From: an uncultured Oscillospiraceae bacterium
Lineage (GTDB): Bacteria; Bacillota; Clostridia; Oscillospirales; Oscillospiraceae
DNA: 9,488 nt
Assembly (NCBI GenBank): GCA_910587395.1
Contig: CAJULJ010000051.1
Span: 8,836 to 18,323 of the forward strand
Direction of reading: 5' to 3'
Positions 1 to 5,544 of this stretch are shown here, one piece after another. Numbering within the stretch: position 1 is the stretch's first letter; the number at the start of each line of letters is the position of its first letter. The notes under the pieces are model-generated. The model was not told the origin of the DNA. It ran no database searches and worked only from the letters and a program-made list of their open reading frames with translations. The translations under genes were made by a program, and so were the position numbers.

Positions 1-15
1 AGGACGCGAAGCGCT

Positions 16-30
16 CTGCCGGTCCGGCAG
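16..30 (-). terminator. Possible 3' hairpin after the deacetylase gene
   Basis: A perfect 7-base inverted repeat, CTGCCGG and CCGGCAG around one central base, begins five bases past the deacetylase stop codon on the minus strand. With a realistic loop the stem is about 5 bp. No T-tract follows in the 15 bases left before the window edge, so this could be a weak or incomplete terminator, or chance in GC-rich DNA. Confidence 0.25.
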
Positions 31-34
31 GACC

Positions 35-1306
35 TCAGGCCCAGTCCTCCCCAACGCCCAGATCAGGGCGCACGGAGGTGTCCATGATATCCTTGGCATC
101 ATAGAACTGCAGATAGCGGTTGCGGGAATACCGCAGGGTGGTGCCGTCCGGATGCAGGCGGTCGCAGATGACGGCGCAGATATCCTTTTTTATGTAGCTG
201 AAGCTCTCCACGCCCACGGAGCAGAACACCCGGAACCCCTGCTGCTGCAGATACTGAAACACCGGGCCGGTCTGCTTCCAGTCGTTGCCGTCGGGCCGCT
301 CGCCGTGGGGGTAAAACAGAATGGTGGTGGGACCCACCAGGCTGCCCACTTCATCCATCCACTTCTCCGTGTCCGCCTGAATTTTACCCAGGTTGCCGCT
401 GCCCAGCCGGATGTGGCCCCAGGTGTGGCTGCCGAAGGTCCAGCCTGTGCGCCTGAGCTCCTCAATGATGGGCTGCACCGCCTGCCGCTCCGCCTGCCGG
501 TTGGCCTCTTTGGCGTCGTCCCACGCCTTGGTGTCGGTCTGGGTCCGGTAGCCCAGGATGCCCTCGTAGCCCGTCAGGCTCAGGCAGGCCTTTGCGCCGA
601 AGGGGGAGAAATCCGGGTGCTCCTCCACGAACTTGTCCAGGACGGGGATGGCATCCAGGTCCCGGCTGACCACCTCGTTGCCCTGGGGGTCTATGCCCCA
701 GGACCAGACCTTGCCGTCCTCGCCGATGACCAGCTTGTAGGCAAAGCCGTTCTCCAACATATAGGGATAGTAGTTGGTGTCGTCATAGGAGAAAACCACC
801 GGCTTTTTGCCCTCAGGCAGATAGAGGGTGTTGCGGACCATGACGGGATTGCCCGCCTCATCAGTAGTCTCGCTCCACACGTCGGCGATGTCCACCAGCA
901 CATAGCCCCGCTCATAGACGCTGCTGAGAATTTTGTTGAATTCATCCACGGTCACCATAAAGTCGTCCAGCCCCTTCTCCTGGGCGTCGCCGTCAAAGGC
1001 CAGCTCCGGGTAGGCGATAACAGGATGGAAGAAGAGGTGCTCCACCAGGCCGTCATAGGCGGCGTAGGCGACGCCGTCCTTGACGCCGCCCTCCGGCATC
1101 ACCTTGGGGTCGGCTATTTCATAGGGCTCCGGTTCCGGCGCGGGGGGCTCCGCAGGCTCCGGCGGCTCCGGGTCGGGGGAACTGTCGGCGGGCGGCTCCG
1201 TCCTGTCGGGAGCAGGGTCAGGTGCGGGGGACGGCGCAGCCGCGCAGGCCGCCAGGGCCAGCAGCAGTGTCAGCGCCAAAAGCAGCGCCAGGGCCTTTTT
1301 TGTCAT
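35..1306 (-). CDS. Polysaccharide deacetylase-family (NodB-like) lipoprotein
   Basis: A 423-residue predicted secreted lipoprotein. I chose the ATG at 1306-1304 because AGGAGG lies at 1320-1315, eight bases upstream, and the protein then opens with a signal peptide. The in-frame ATG at 1384 would add 26 residues ahead of the signal and lies upstream of the likely promoter. Residues 1-21 are a KK-containing, Leu/Ala-rich signal ending in lipobox LAAC (Cys21). Residues 25-61 are a Pro/Asp/Glu-rich linker, as expected for tethering outside the membrane. The rest resembles a carbohydrate esterase family 4 fold: YDD at 174-176 as the metal/catalytic Asp motif, SHTWGH at 293-298 as the HxxxH metal site, and FYPHGERPDG at 331-340 as a later motif. 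These enzymes remove acetyl groups from cell-wall or extracellular glycans; the substrate here is unknown. It is transcribed divergently from the phosphate transporter gene. Confident of family and location, not of substrate. Confidence 0.85.
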   Translation of the reverse strand: MTKKALALLLALTLLLALAACAAAPSPAPDPAPDRTEPPADSSPDPEPPEPAEPPAPEPEPYEIADPKVMPEGGVKDGVAYAAYDGLVEHLFFHPVIAYPELAFDGDAQEKGLDDFMVTVDEFNKILSSVYERGYVLVDIADVWSETTDEAGNPVMVRNTLYLPEGKKPVVFSYDDTNYYPYMLENGFAYKLVIGEDGKVWSWGIDPQGNEVVSRDLDAIPVLDKFVEEHPDFSPFGAKACLSLTGYEGILGYRTQTDTKAWDDAKEANRQAERQAVQPIIEELRRTGWTFGSHTWGHIRLGSGNLGKIQADTEKWMDEVGSLVGPTTILFYPHGERPDGNDWKQTGPVFQYLQQQGFRVFCSVGVESFSYIKKDICAVICDRLHPDGTTLRYSRNRYLQFYDAKDIMDTSVRPDLGVGEDWA

Positions 1307-1322
1307 GGTGTATACCTCCTGC

Positions 1323-1338
1323 GGGCGGCAGTCCGCCC
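1323..1338 (-). promoter_or_regulatory. GC hairpin in the deacetylase 5' leader
   Basis: On the minus-strand transcript GGGCGG and CCGCCC pair perfectly around a four-base loop (ACTG), ending two bases before the AGGAGG ribosome binding site. It could protect the 5' end or tune access to the ribosome binding site. Read on the plus strand the same stem is followed by five T's (1339-1343), so it also looks like a small intrinsic terminator for antisense transcription. The pairing is visible; the function is inferred. Confidence 0.4.
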
Positions 1339-1346
1339 TTTTTATC

Positions 1347-1422
1347 TGTAACCCCAGTATAGCACACCGGAGGTTACAAACCAAGTGCTTCTTCCTGTGA
1401 AAAAAATGACAAAAGGGTTACA
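1347..1422. repeat. Three copies of heptamer GGTTACA around the divergent promoter
   Basis: GGTTACA occurs at 1372-1378 and 1416-1422, and its reverse complement TGTAACC at 1347-1353. The first two arms form an inverted repeat that straddles the -10 of the deacetylase promoter. The third lies within a near-palindrome, GGGTT-AC-AACCC (1415-1426). The arrangement resembles operator sites for a dimeric DNA-binding protein. No regulator gene is present in the window to pair with it. Confidence 0.4.
1356..1384 (-). promoter_or_regulatory. Predicted sigma-A promoter of the deacetylase gene
   Basis: Read on the minus strand, TTGGTT (1384-1379) is followed 17 bases later by TATACT (1361-1356), preceded by TGC to give an extended -10 TGCTATACT. 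Transcription would start near 1349, giving a leader of about 43 bases. The -10 is strong and the -35 matches consensus only in TTG, so the promoter may depend on the extended -10 or on an activator. Confidence 0.55.
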
Positions 1423-1513
1423 ACCCCGGCAGTCCGACCCTTTTCGAGATGGAAAATGGGGGTGGGCGCGGGAAAATTTGTAGGAATGCACACTGTACTT
1501 TTTGTCCGGTATC

Positions 1514-1522
1514 TGCTATAGT
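1514..1522 (+). promoter_or_regulatory. Extended -10 promoter of the phosphate transporter gene
   Basis: TGCTATAGT is an extended -10 element (TGn plus TATAGT, five of six consensus bases) 58 bases before the transporter start codon. Transcription would begin near 1529. No good -35 is seen at 17-base spacing (TGTACT at 1494-1499 is poor), so the extended -10 or an activator would have to carry it. Confidence 0.45.
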
Positions 1523-1580
1523 AAAACATACTTGGAGTGAGCGCGAATCATAAAGAAAGACGATACAAGGAGCGTACCGG

Positions 1581-3344
1581 ATGGATATTTTTTCAATTTT
1601 TACACTATGCGGCGGCATAGCCTTCTTTATGTATGGCATGTCGGTCCTGTCCTCCCGGCTGGAGAAGCTGGCCGGCGGCAAATTGGAGCAGCTGCTCAAG
1701 AAAATGACCTCCAACCGCTTCAAGGCCCTGCTCTTGGGCGCGGGCATCACCATTGCCATGCAGTCCTCCACCGCTGTGACGGTTATGCTGGTGGGTCTGG
1801 TCAACTCCGGTATTATGGAGCTGGGGCAGACCATCGGCGTGATCATGGGCTCCAACATTGGCACGACCCTTACCGCCTGGATTCTGTCTCTGTCCGGAAT
1901 TGACAGCGACGTCATCTGGCTCCAGCTGCTCAAGCCGGAGGTGTTCTCCCCTGTGGCGGCGCTCATCGGCATCGTGCTGCGCACCAAATACAAGGACGGC
2001 AAGATGCGCAGCACGGGCACCATTCTGGTGGGCTTCGCCATCCTCATGTACGGCACCGTCATGATGCGCGATTCCATGGCGCCGCTGGCGGAAATGCCCC
2101 AGTTTACCTATATCCTCACCGCATTTACCAACCCCTTTGTGGGGATCGTGGTCGGCGCGGTCTTTACCGCGCTGCTGCACTCCTCCGCGGCCTCCGTGGC
2201 CATCCTGCAGGCGCTGTCCAGGACCGGCAGCATCACCTACGGCATCGCCCTGCCCATCATCATGGGCCAGAATATCGGTACCTGCCTGACCGCCCTGCTC
2301 ACCGGTGTGGGCGCGAACCGCAACGCCCGCCGGGTGTCTATTGTACATATTTCCTTTAACCTCATCGGGACAGCGGTCTTTATGCTCGTTTTCTACGGCA
2401 GCGACCTGTTCTTTCACTTCGCCTTTATGGACGCAGTGATCCAGCCCACCCATATCGCTTTGATGCACAGTATCTTCAATATCGCCACCACAGTCCTGCT
2501 CCTGCCCTTCACCAAACAGCTGGAGCGGCTGGCCTACCTGGTCATCAAGGAGGACGCGGAGGAGAAGCCCAAGTACACCTTCGTGGACCCGCTGCTGCTG
2601 GCCACCCCCTCTGTGGCCATTGCCGAGTGCGGCGCGAAAACCGTGGAGATGGCGAAGCTGGCCGAGAGCACGCTGCTGGAGGCCCTGCGGCTGCTGGAGA
2701 ATTACGATGACAAAATTGCCGAGAAGGTCCGGAAAAACGAGGACAAGCTGGACCTGTATGAGGACCGCCTGGGCACAATGCTGGTGAAAATCAGCAGCAA
2801 GTCCCTCTCCCAGTCCGACAGCCGCAGCATATCCAAGCAGCTGCACACCATCGGCGACTTCGAGCGCATCGGCGACCACGCCCTGAACCTGTTGGGCACC
2901 GCCAAGGAGATTCACGAGAAAAGCATCACCTTCTCCGGCTCCGCTCAGAAGGAGATCGACACGCTTCTGTCCGCGCTGAAGGAAATCCTGCGCATCACCA
3001 TCCAGGCGTTTTCGGAGAATGATCTGCATCTTGCATCAAAAGTAGAGCCTCTGGAGCAGGTGATCGACCTGCTGATTACGGAGATCAAGAGCAACCACAT
3101 CGACCGCCTCCAGAAGGGCGACTGCACCATAGAGTTCGGCTTCGTGCTCTCCGACCTGCTGACCAACTGCGAGCGGGTCAGCGACCACTGCTCCAATATC
3201 GCCGTGGCCCAGATTGAGACGGCGCAGAACGCCTATCAGGCCCACAAGTACCTCAACAGCGTCAAGAGCAAGAACAATGCGGAGTTCAACGCCGCTTATC
3301 ACGCCTATCAGCAGCAGTATCAAATCAACCAAGAGAGCGTGTGA
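1581..3344 (+). CDS. Na+/phosphate cotransporter family protein with PhoU-like domain
   Basis: A 587-residue membrane protein of the Na/Pi-cotransporter II family, expected to couple sodium entry to phosphate movement across the cytoplasmic membrane. Start ATG 1581 has AAGGAG at 1567-1572. The hydrophobic N-terminal part (about 1-310) contains the family's two inverted half-repeats: QSSTA at 61-65 with GSNIGTT at 90-96, and HSSAA at 200-204 with GQNIGTC at 229-235. These Ser-rich and Asn-Ile-Gly motifs form the substrate site in characterised relatives. From about 345 to 560 the protein is soluble and helical, with two PhoU-type metal motifs, ERIGDHA near 420 and ERVSDHC near 525. Members with this C-terminal domain are common in Firmicutes; the PhoU part probably senses or gates transport. 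The gene stands alone between its own promoter and a long hairpin. Export rather than import of phosphate cannot be excluded. Confidence 0.9.
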   Translation: MDIFSIFTLCGGIAFFMYGMSVLSSRLEKLAGGKLEQLLKKMTSNRFKALLLGAGITIAMQSSTAVTVMLVGLVNSGIMELGQTIGVIMGSNIGTTLTAWILSLSGIDSDVIWLQLLKPEVFSPVAALIGIVLRTKYKDGKMRSTGTILVGFAILMYGTVMMRDSMAPLAEMPQFTYILTAFTNPFVGIVVGAVFTALLHSSAASVAILQALSRTGSITYGIALPIIMGQNIGTCLTALLTGVGANRNARRVSIVHISFNLIGTAVFMLVFYGSDLFFHFAFMDAVIQPTHIALMHSIFNIATTVLLLPFTKQLERLAYLVIKEDAEEKPKYTFVDPLLLATPSVAIAECGAKTVEMAKLAESTLLEALRLLENYDDKIAEKVRKNEDKLDLYEDRLGTMLVKISSKSLSQSDSRSISKQLHTIGDFERIGDHALNLLGTAKEIHEKSITFSGSAQKEIDTLLSALKEILRITIQAFSENDLHLASKVEPLEQVIDLLITEIKSNHIDRLQKGDCTIEFGFVLSDLLTNCERVSDHCSNIAVAQIETAQNAYQAHKYLNSVKSKNNAEFNAAYHAYQQQYQINQESV

Positions 3345-3349
3345 GACGG

Positions 3350-3388
3350 GGAATGGGGCTGCCGGCAATCCGCCGGCGGCCCCGTTCC
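3350..3388 (+). terminator. Long hairpin after the transporter gene, likely transcription end
   Basis: A 17-bp stem (3350-3366 with 3372-3388, loop AATCC) containing only two T-G wobbles starts six bases after the transporter stop codon. It is very stable, but no T-tract follows, so it may need a factor to terminate or may mainly protect the 3' end of the mRNA. It separates the transporter transcript from the pyrimidine operon promoter downstream. Confidence 0.55.
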
Positions 3389-3402
3389 GGCGTCTGCCCC
3401 CC

Positions 3403-3426
3403 AGCGCCGGAAAAAGCGCCGGAAAA
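3403..3426 (+). repeat. Tandem 12-base repeat (two copies)
   Basis: AGCGCCGGAAAA occurs twice in immediate succession, at 3403-3414 and 3415-3426. Either copy's CGCCGGAA can pair with TTCCGGCG at 3385-3392, whose first bases also form the 3' foot of the long hairpin at 3350-3388, so alternative structures are possible. It ends 14 bases before the -35 of the pyr promoter. Role unknown. Confidence 0.6.
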
Positions 3427-3440
3427 ACAGAAATCCGGTG

Positions 3441-3469
3441 TTGACAGGGGGTGGCCTATCCTGTATAAT
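3441..3469 (+). promoter_or_regulatory. Consensus sigma-A promoter of the pyr operon
   Basis: TTGACA (3441-3446) and TATAAT (3464-3469) are both perfect consensus hexamers with the ideal 17-base spacer. Transcription should start near 3476, giving a leader of about 50 bases before the pyrC GTG. A promoter this strong suggests high basal expression unless damped by a repressor or by RNA control. Confidence 0.9.
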
Positions 3470-3493
3470 AAACCGAAATGCGATTTGTACCGT

Positions 3494-3510
3494 CCGGTCG
3501 CGCGGACCGG
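3494..3510 (+). promoter_or_regulatory. Short hairpin in the pyrC leader
   Basis: CCGGTC (3494-3499) pairs with GACCGG (3505-3510) around a five-base loop, ending just before the AAAGGAG ribosome binding site (3512-3518). It could modulate pyrC translation. It does not resemble the PyrR binding loop of Bacillus-type pyr leaders, and no terminator/antiterminator pair fits in this short leader. Confidence 0.4.
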
Positions 3511-3525
3511 GAAAGGAGAGTCATT

Positions 3526-4797
3526 GTGGATTATATCCTGAAAAACGCAATGGTCCTGGAGGACAGCCGGTTCCGTCCGGCTGACGTTGCCGTTCAGTCG
3601 GGCCGTATTGTTTCTATTGCAGAGGATCTTGAATGCCTGCCCGGCTTCACTGCCATTGATTTGCATAACGCCGCTGTGTTCCCCGGTTTCGTCGATGTCC
3701 ATGTCCATCTTCGAGAACCGGGATTTTCTTATAAGGAGACCATCCGCACCGGCACGCTGGCCGCCGCCCACGGCGGGTACGCCCACGTGTGCCCCATGCC
3801 GAATTTGAATCCCGTGCCGGACACGGCGGAGCACCTGCGGGCCCAGCTGGACATCATCGACCGGGACGCCGTGGTGCATACTCATCCCTACGGGGCCATT
3901 ACCCTGGGGGAGAAGGGCGAGGCCCTGGCGGAGCTGGAGGCCATGACCCCCCATACGGCGGGCTTCTCCGACGATGGCCGGGGCGTGCAGAGCCGGGAGA
4001 TGATGCGTGCGGCCATGCTGGAGGCAAAGCGGCTGGGTAAGATCATCGCCGCCCACTGCGAGGACAACGCCCTGCTGCGGGGCGGCTATATCCACGACGG
4101 GCAGTACGCCGAAGAGCACGGCCACCGGGGCATCTGCTCGGAGAGCGAGTGGGGCCAGATCGCCCGTGACCTGGAGCTGGCGGAGGAGACCGGGTGCAAG
4201 TACCATGTGTGCCACATCTCCACCAAGGAGAGCGTGGAGCTCATCCGCAGGGCTAAGGCGAGAGGCGTGGACGTGACGTGCGAGACGGGACCCCACTACC
4301 TGGTGTTCACGGATATGGATCTGCAGGAGGACGGGCGCTTTAAGATGAACCCGCCCATCCGGAGCGAGGCGGACCGGCAGGCCCTGCGGGAGGGACTGCT
4401 GGACGGCGCCATCGACATGATCGCCACCGACCACGCCCCCCACAGCCGGGAGGAAAAAAGCCGGGGCCTGGAGAAGAGCGCCATGGGCGTCGTGGGGCTG
4501 GAGACCGCCTTTTCCGTGCTGTACACCCATCTGGTCAGGCCGGGGCTCCTGCCCATGGACCGGCTGATAGCGCTGATGCACGACAATCCGGCCCGGCGGT
4601 TCGGCTTTGGCACGCCCCTGGCGGCGGGACAGCCCGCCGACCTGACCGTATTTGATCTGGACGCGGCGTACACCGTGGACCCGGAGAAATTCCTGTCCAT
4701 GGGCCGCGCCACGCCCTTCGCGGGGATGACGCTCTATGGCGTGTGCAGGATGACTATGATCGGTGGAAACATCGTTTGGCAGGAGGGAGAAGCGTGA
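3526..4797 (+). CDS. pyrC: Dihydroorotase, class I
   Basis: A 423-residue zinc amidohydrolase that closes carbamoyl-aspartate to dihydroorotate, the third step of UMP synthesis, in the cytoplasm. Start: GTG 3526, with AGGAG at 3514-3518. The in-frame ATG at 3478 is rejected because it lies at the predicted transcription start and would add 16 uncharacteristic residues. Signature DVHVHLREPG at 57-66 supplies two metal His (59, 61), and the substrate Arg is at 63. FSDDG at 147-151 carries the class I bridging Asp150; HCED at 178-181 and HVCHIST at 227-233 carry the other metal His; ATDHAPH at 300-306 holds the catalytic Asp302. Length and motif order match bacterial class I enzymes. It opens the operon, and its stop overlaps the pyrK GTG by four bases. 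Codons for about the first 70 residues are noticeably richer in A/T third positions than the rest. Confidence 0.95.
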   Translation: MDYILKNAMVLEDSRFRPADVAVQSGRIVSIAEDLECLPGFTAIDLHNAAVFPGFVDVHVHLREPGFSYKETIRTGTLAAAHGGYAHVCPMPNLNPVPDTAEHLRAQLDIIDRDAVVHTHPYGAITLGEKGEALAELEAMTPHTAGFSDDGRGVQSREMMRAAMLEAKRLGKIIAAHCEDNALLRGGYIHDGQYAEEHGHRGICSESEWGQIARDLELAEETGCKYHVCHISTKESVELIRRAKARGVDVTCETGPHYLVFTDMDLQEDGRFKMNPPIRSEADRQALREGLLDGAIDMIATDHAPHSREEKSRGLEKSAMGVVGLETAFSVLYTHLVRPGLLPMDRLIALMHDNPARRFGFGTPLAAGQPADLTVFDLDAAYTVDPEKFLSMGRATPFAGMTLYGVCRMTMIGGNIVWQEGEA

Positions 4798-4916
4798 AAC
4801 AGGTTCTTTATACAGTAACCGGCAACCAGGAGCTCGCCCCCGGCGTGTGGGAGATGTCCCTGGCCGGGGATACGTCCCCCATTACCACGCCGGAGATCGG
4901 AAGAGCACACGTCTGA
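4794..4916 (+). pseudogene. pyrK: 5' fragment of pyrK, cut off by adapter sequence
   Basis: The native beginning of the dihydroorotate dehydrogenase electron-transfer subunit. GTG 4794 overlaps the pyrC stop (GTGA) and has AGGAGG at 4781-4786. The first 33 residues, MKQVLYTVTG through ITTP (position 4892), fit the N-terminal strand region of PyrK and lead up to where the family normally has a GQF-type flavin-domain motif. From 4894 the sequence is sequencing adapter, and translation stops at a TGA (4914-4916) that lies inside the adapter. The remainder of the gene continues in another frame from about 4936. This is best read as an assembly error and not as a biological pseudogene. Confidence 0.85.
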
Positions 4917-4939
4917 ACTCCAGTCACCGATGTATCTCG
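4894..4939 (+). other. Illumina TruSeq adapter contamination inside pyrK
   Basis: These 46 bases match, from memory, the TruSeq indexed adapter. The constant part starts AGATCGGAAGAGC and ends at 4927, a six-base index CGATGT (TruSeq index 2) occupies 4928-4933, and ATCTCG (4934-4939), the start of the flow-cell portion, follows. After 4939 the match ends and pyrK resumes. In one plus-strand frame it encodes RKSTRLNSSH and in one minus-strand frame SSDVCSSDL, both well-known peptide marks of adapter contamination in protein databases. It is not biological sequence. Confidence 0.97.
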
Positions 4940-5544
4940 ACGGCTTTTTCCTACGCCGCCCCATCTCCGTCTGCGACTGGGACAGCCGGGGCCTGACCAT
5001 TATCTATAAAGTGGTGGGCAAGGGCACAGCGGCCATGCGCGCCATGCAGCCGGGGCAGGAACTGGACGTGCTGTCCGGCCTGGGCAACGGCTTCGACGTT
5101 ACCAAATGCGGGCAGCGGACGGTGGTCATCGGCGGCGGCGCGGGCGTGCCGCCCATGTACGGTCTGGCAAAGCGGCTGCTGGCGGCGGGAAAGGCCCCCT
5201 CTGCAGTGCTGGGCTTTAATACCGAAAGCGAGATTTTCTATGAGGACCAGTTCCGGAAGCTGGGCATTGAGACGGTTGTGACCACTGTGGACGGCAGTTA
5301 TGGACAAAAGGGCTTCGTGACGGACGCGCTGCCGGAGACATACGACTACTTCTGCGCCTGCGGGCCGCTGCCTATGCTGAAAGCGGTGTATAACGCCAGC
5401 AGCACCTCCGGGCTGCTGAGCTTCGAGGAGCGCATGGGCTGTGGGTTCGGGGCCTGCATGGGGTGCAGCTGCAAGACCAAGTACGGCAGCAAGCGTATCT
5501 GCAAGGACGGCCCGGTGCTGGAGAAGGGGGAGATCATATGGTAG
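4930..5544 (+). CDS. pyrK: Dihydroorotate dehydrogenase electron-transfer subunit, main part (5' end artefactual)
   Basis: PyrK carries FAD and a [2Fe-2S] cluster and passes electrons from PyrD to NAD+ in the class 1B enzyme. The open frame here gives 204 residues, but its ATG (4930) lies in the adapter index and the first two residues are artefact; native sequence resumes at LDGFFLRRPIS. Visible motifs in this numbering: RRPIS at 9-13 (flavin binding), GGGAGVPPMYGLA at 68-80 and CGPLPML at 144-150 (nucleotide-binding reductase fold), and cluster cysteines 171, 176, 179 and 191 in the spacing Cx4Cx2Cx11C. With the 33-residue N-terminal fragment upstream and about seven lost residues, the real protein would be about 242 residues, normal for PyrK. 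Its stop overlaps the pyrD start by seven bases, consistent with the coupled PyrK-PyrD pair. Confidence 0.88.
   Translation: MYLDGFFLRRPISVCDWDSRGLTIIYKVVGKGTAAMRAMQPGQELDVLSGLGNGFDVTKCGQRTVVIGGGAGVPPMYGLAKRLLAAGKAPSAVLGFNTESEIFYEDQFRKLGIETVVTTVDGSYGQKGFVTDALPETYDYFCACGPLPMLKAVYNASSTSGLLSFEERMGCGFGACMGCSCKTKYGSKRICKDGPVLEKGEIIW

Noticed and set aside
152..1351. Long plus-strand open frame of 399 codons opposite the deacetylase gene
   Set aside because: It has no ribosome binding site, the translation is low-complexity and lacks family motifs, and the opposite strand encodes a clear lipoprotein with signal peptide and catalytic motifs. Typical antisense shadow in GC-rich DNA.
1458..1472. G-rich run that could form a quadruplex
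   Set aside because: Only three runs of three or more G's are present, so a stable four-run quadruplex is not supported.
1605..3029. Minus-strand open frame of 474 codons opposite the phosphate transporter gene
   Set aside because: Rich in His, Gln and Gly with no recognisable motif; it is the mirror of the transporter frame. Similar long minus-strand frames opposite pyrC, pyrD and the HAD gene were rejected for the same reason.
3478..3525. Upstream ATG start for pyrC, or a leader peptide
   Set aside because: The ATG lies within a few bases of the predicted transcription start, has no ribosome binding site, and the GTG at 3526 has a well-placed one.
4763..4996. Plus-strand 77-codon frame crossing the adapter
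   Set aside because: Contains RKSTRLNSSH, the adapter-derived peptide, and is out of frame with pyrC and pyrK. Not a gene.
4734..5000. Minus-strand 88-codon frame crossing the adapter
   Set aside because: Contains SSDVCSSDL, the reverse translation of the adapter, so it is created by contamination.
4794..5544. Genuine pseudogenisation or programmed frameshift of pyrK
   Set aside because: The disruption coincides exactly with adapter sequence, and both flanking parts are well preserved with all cofactor motifs.
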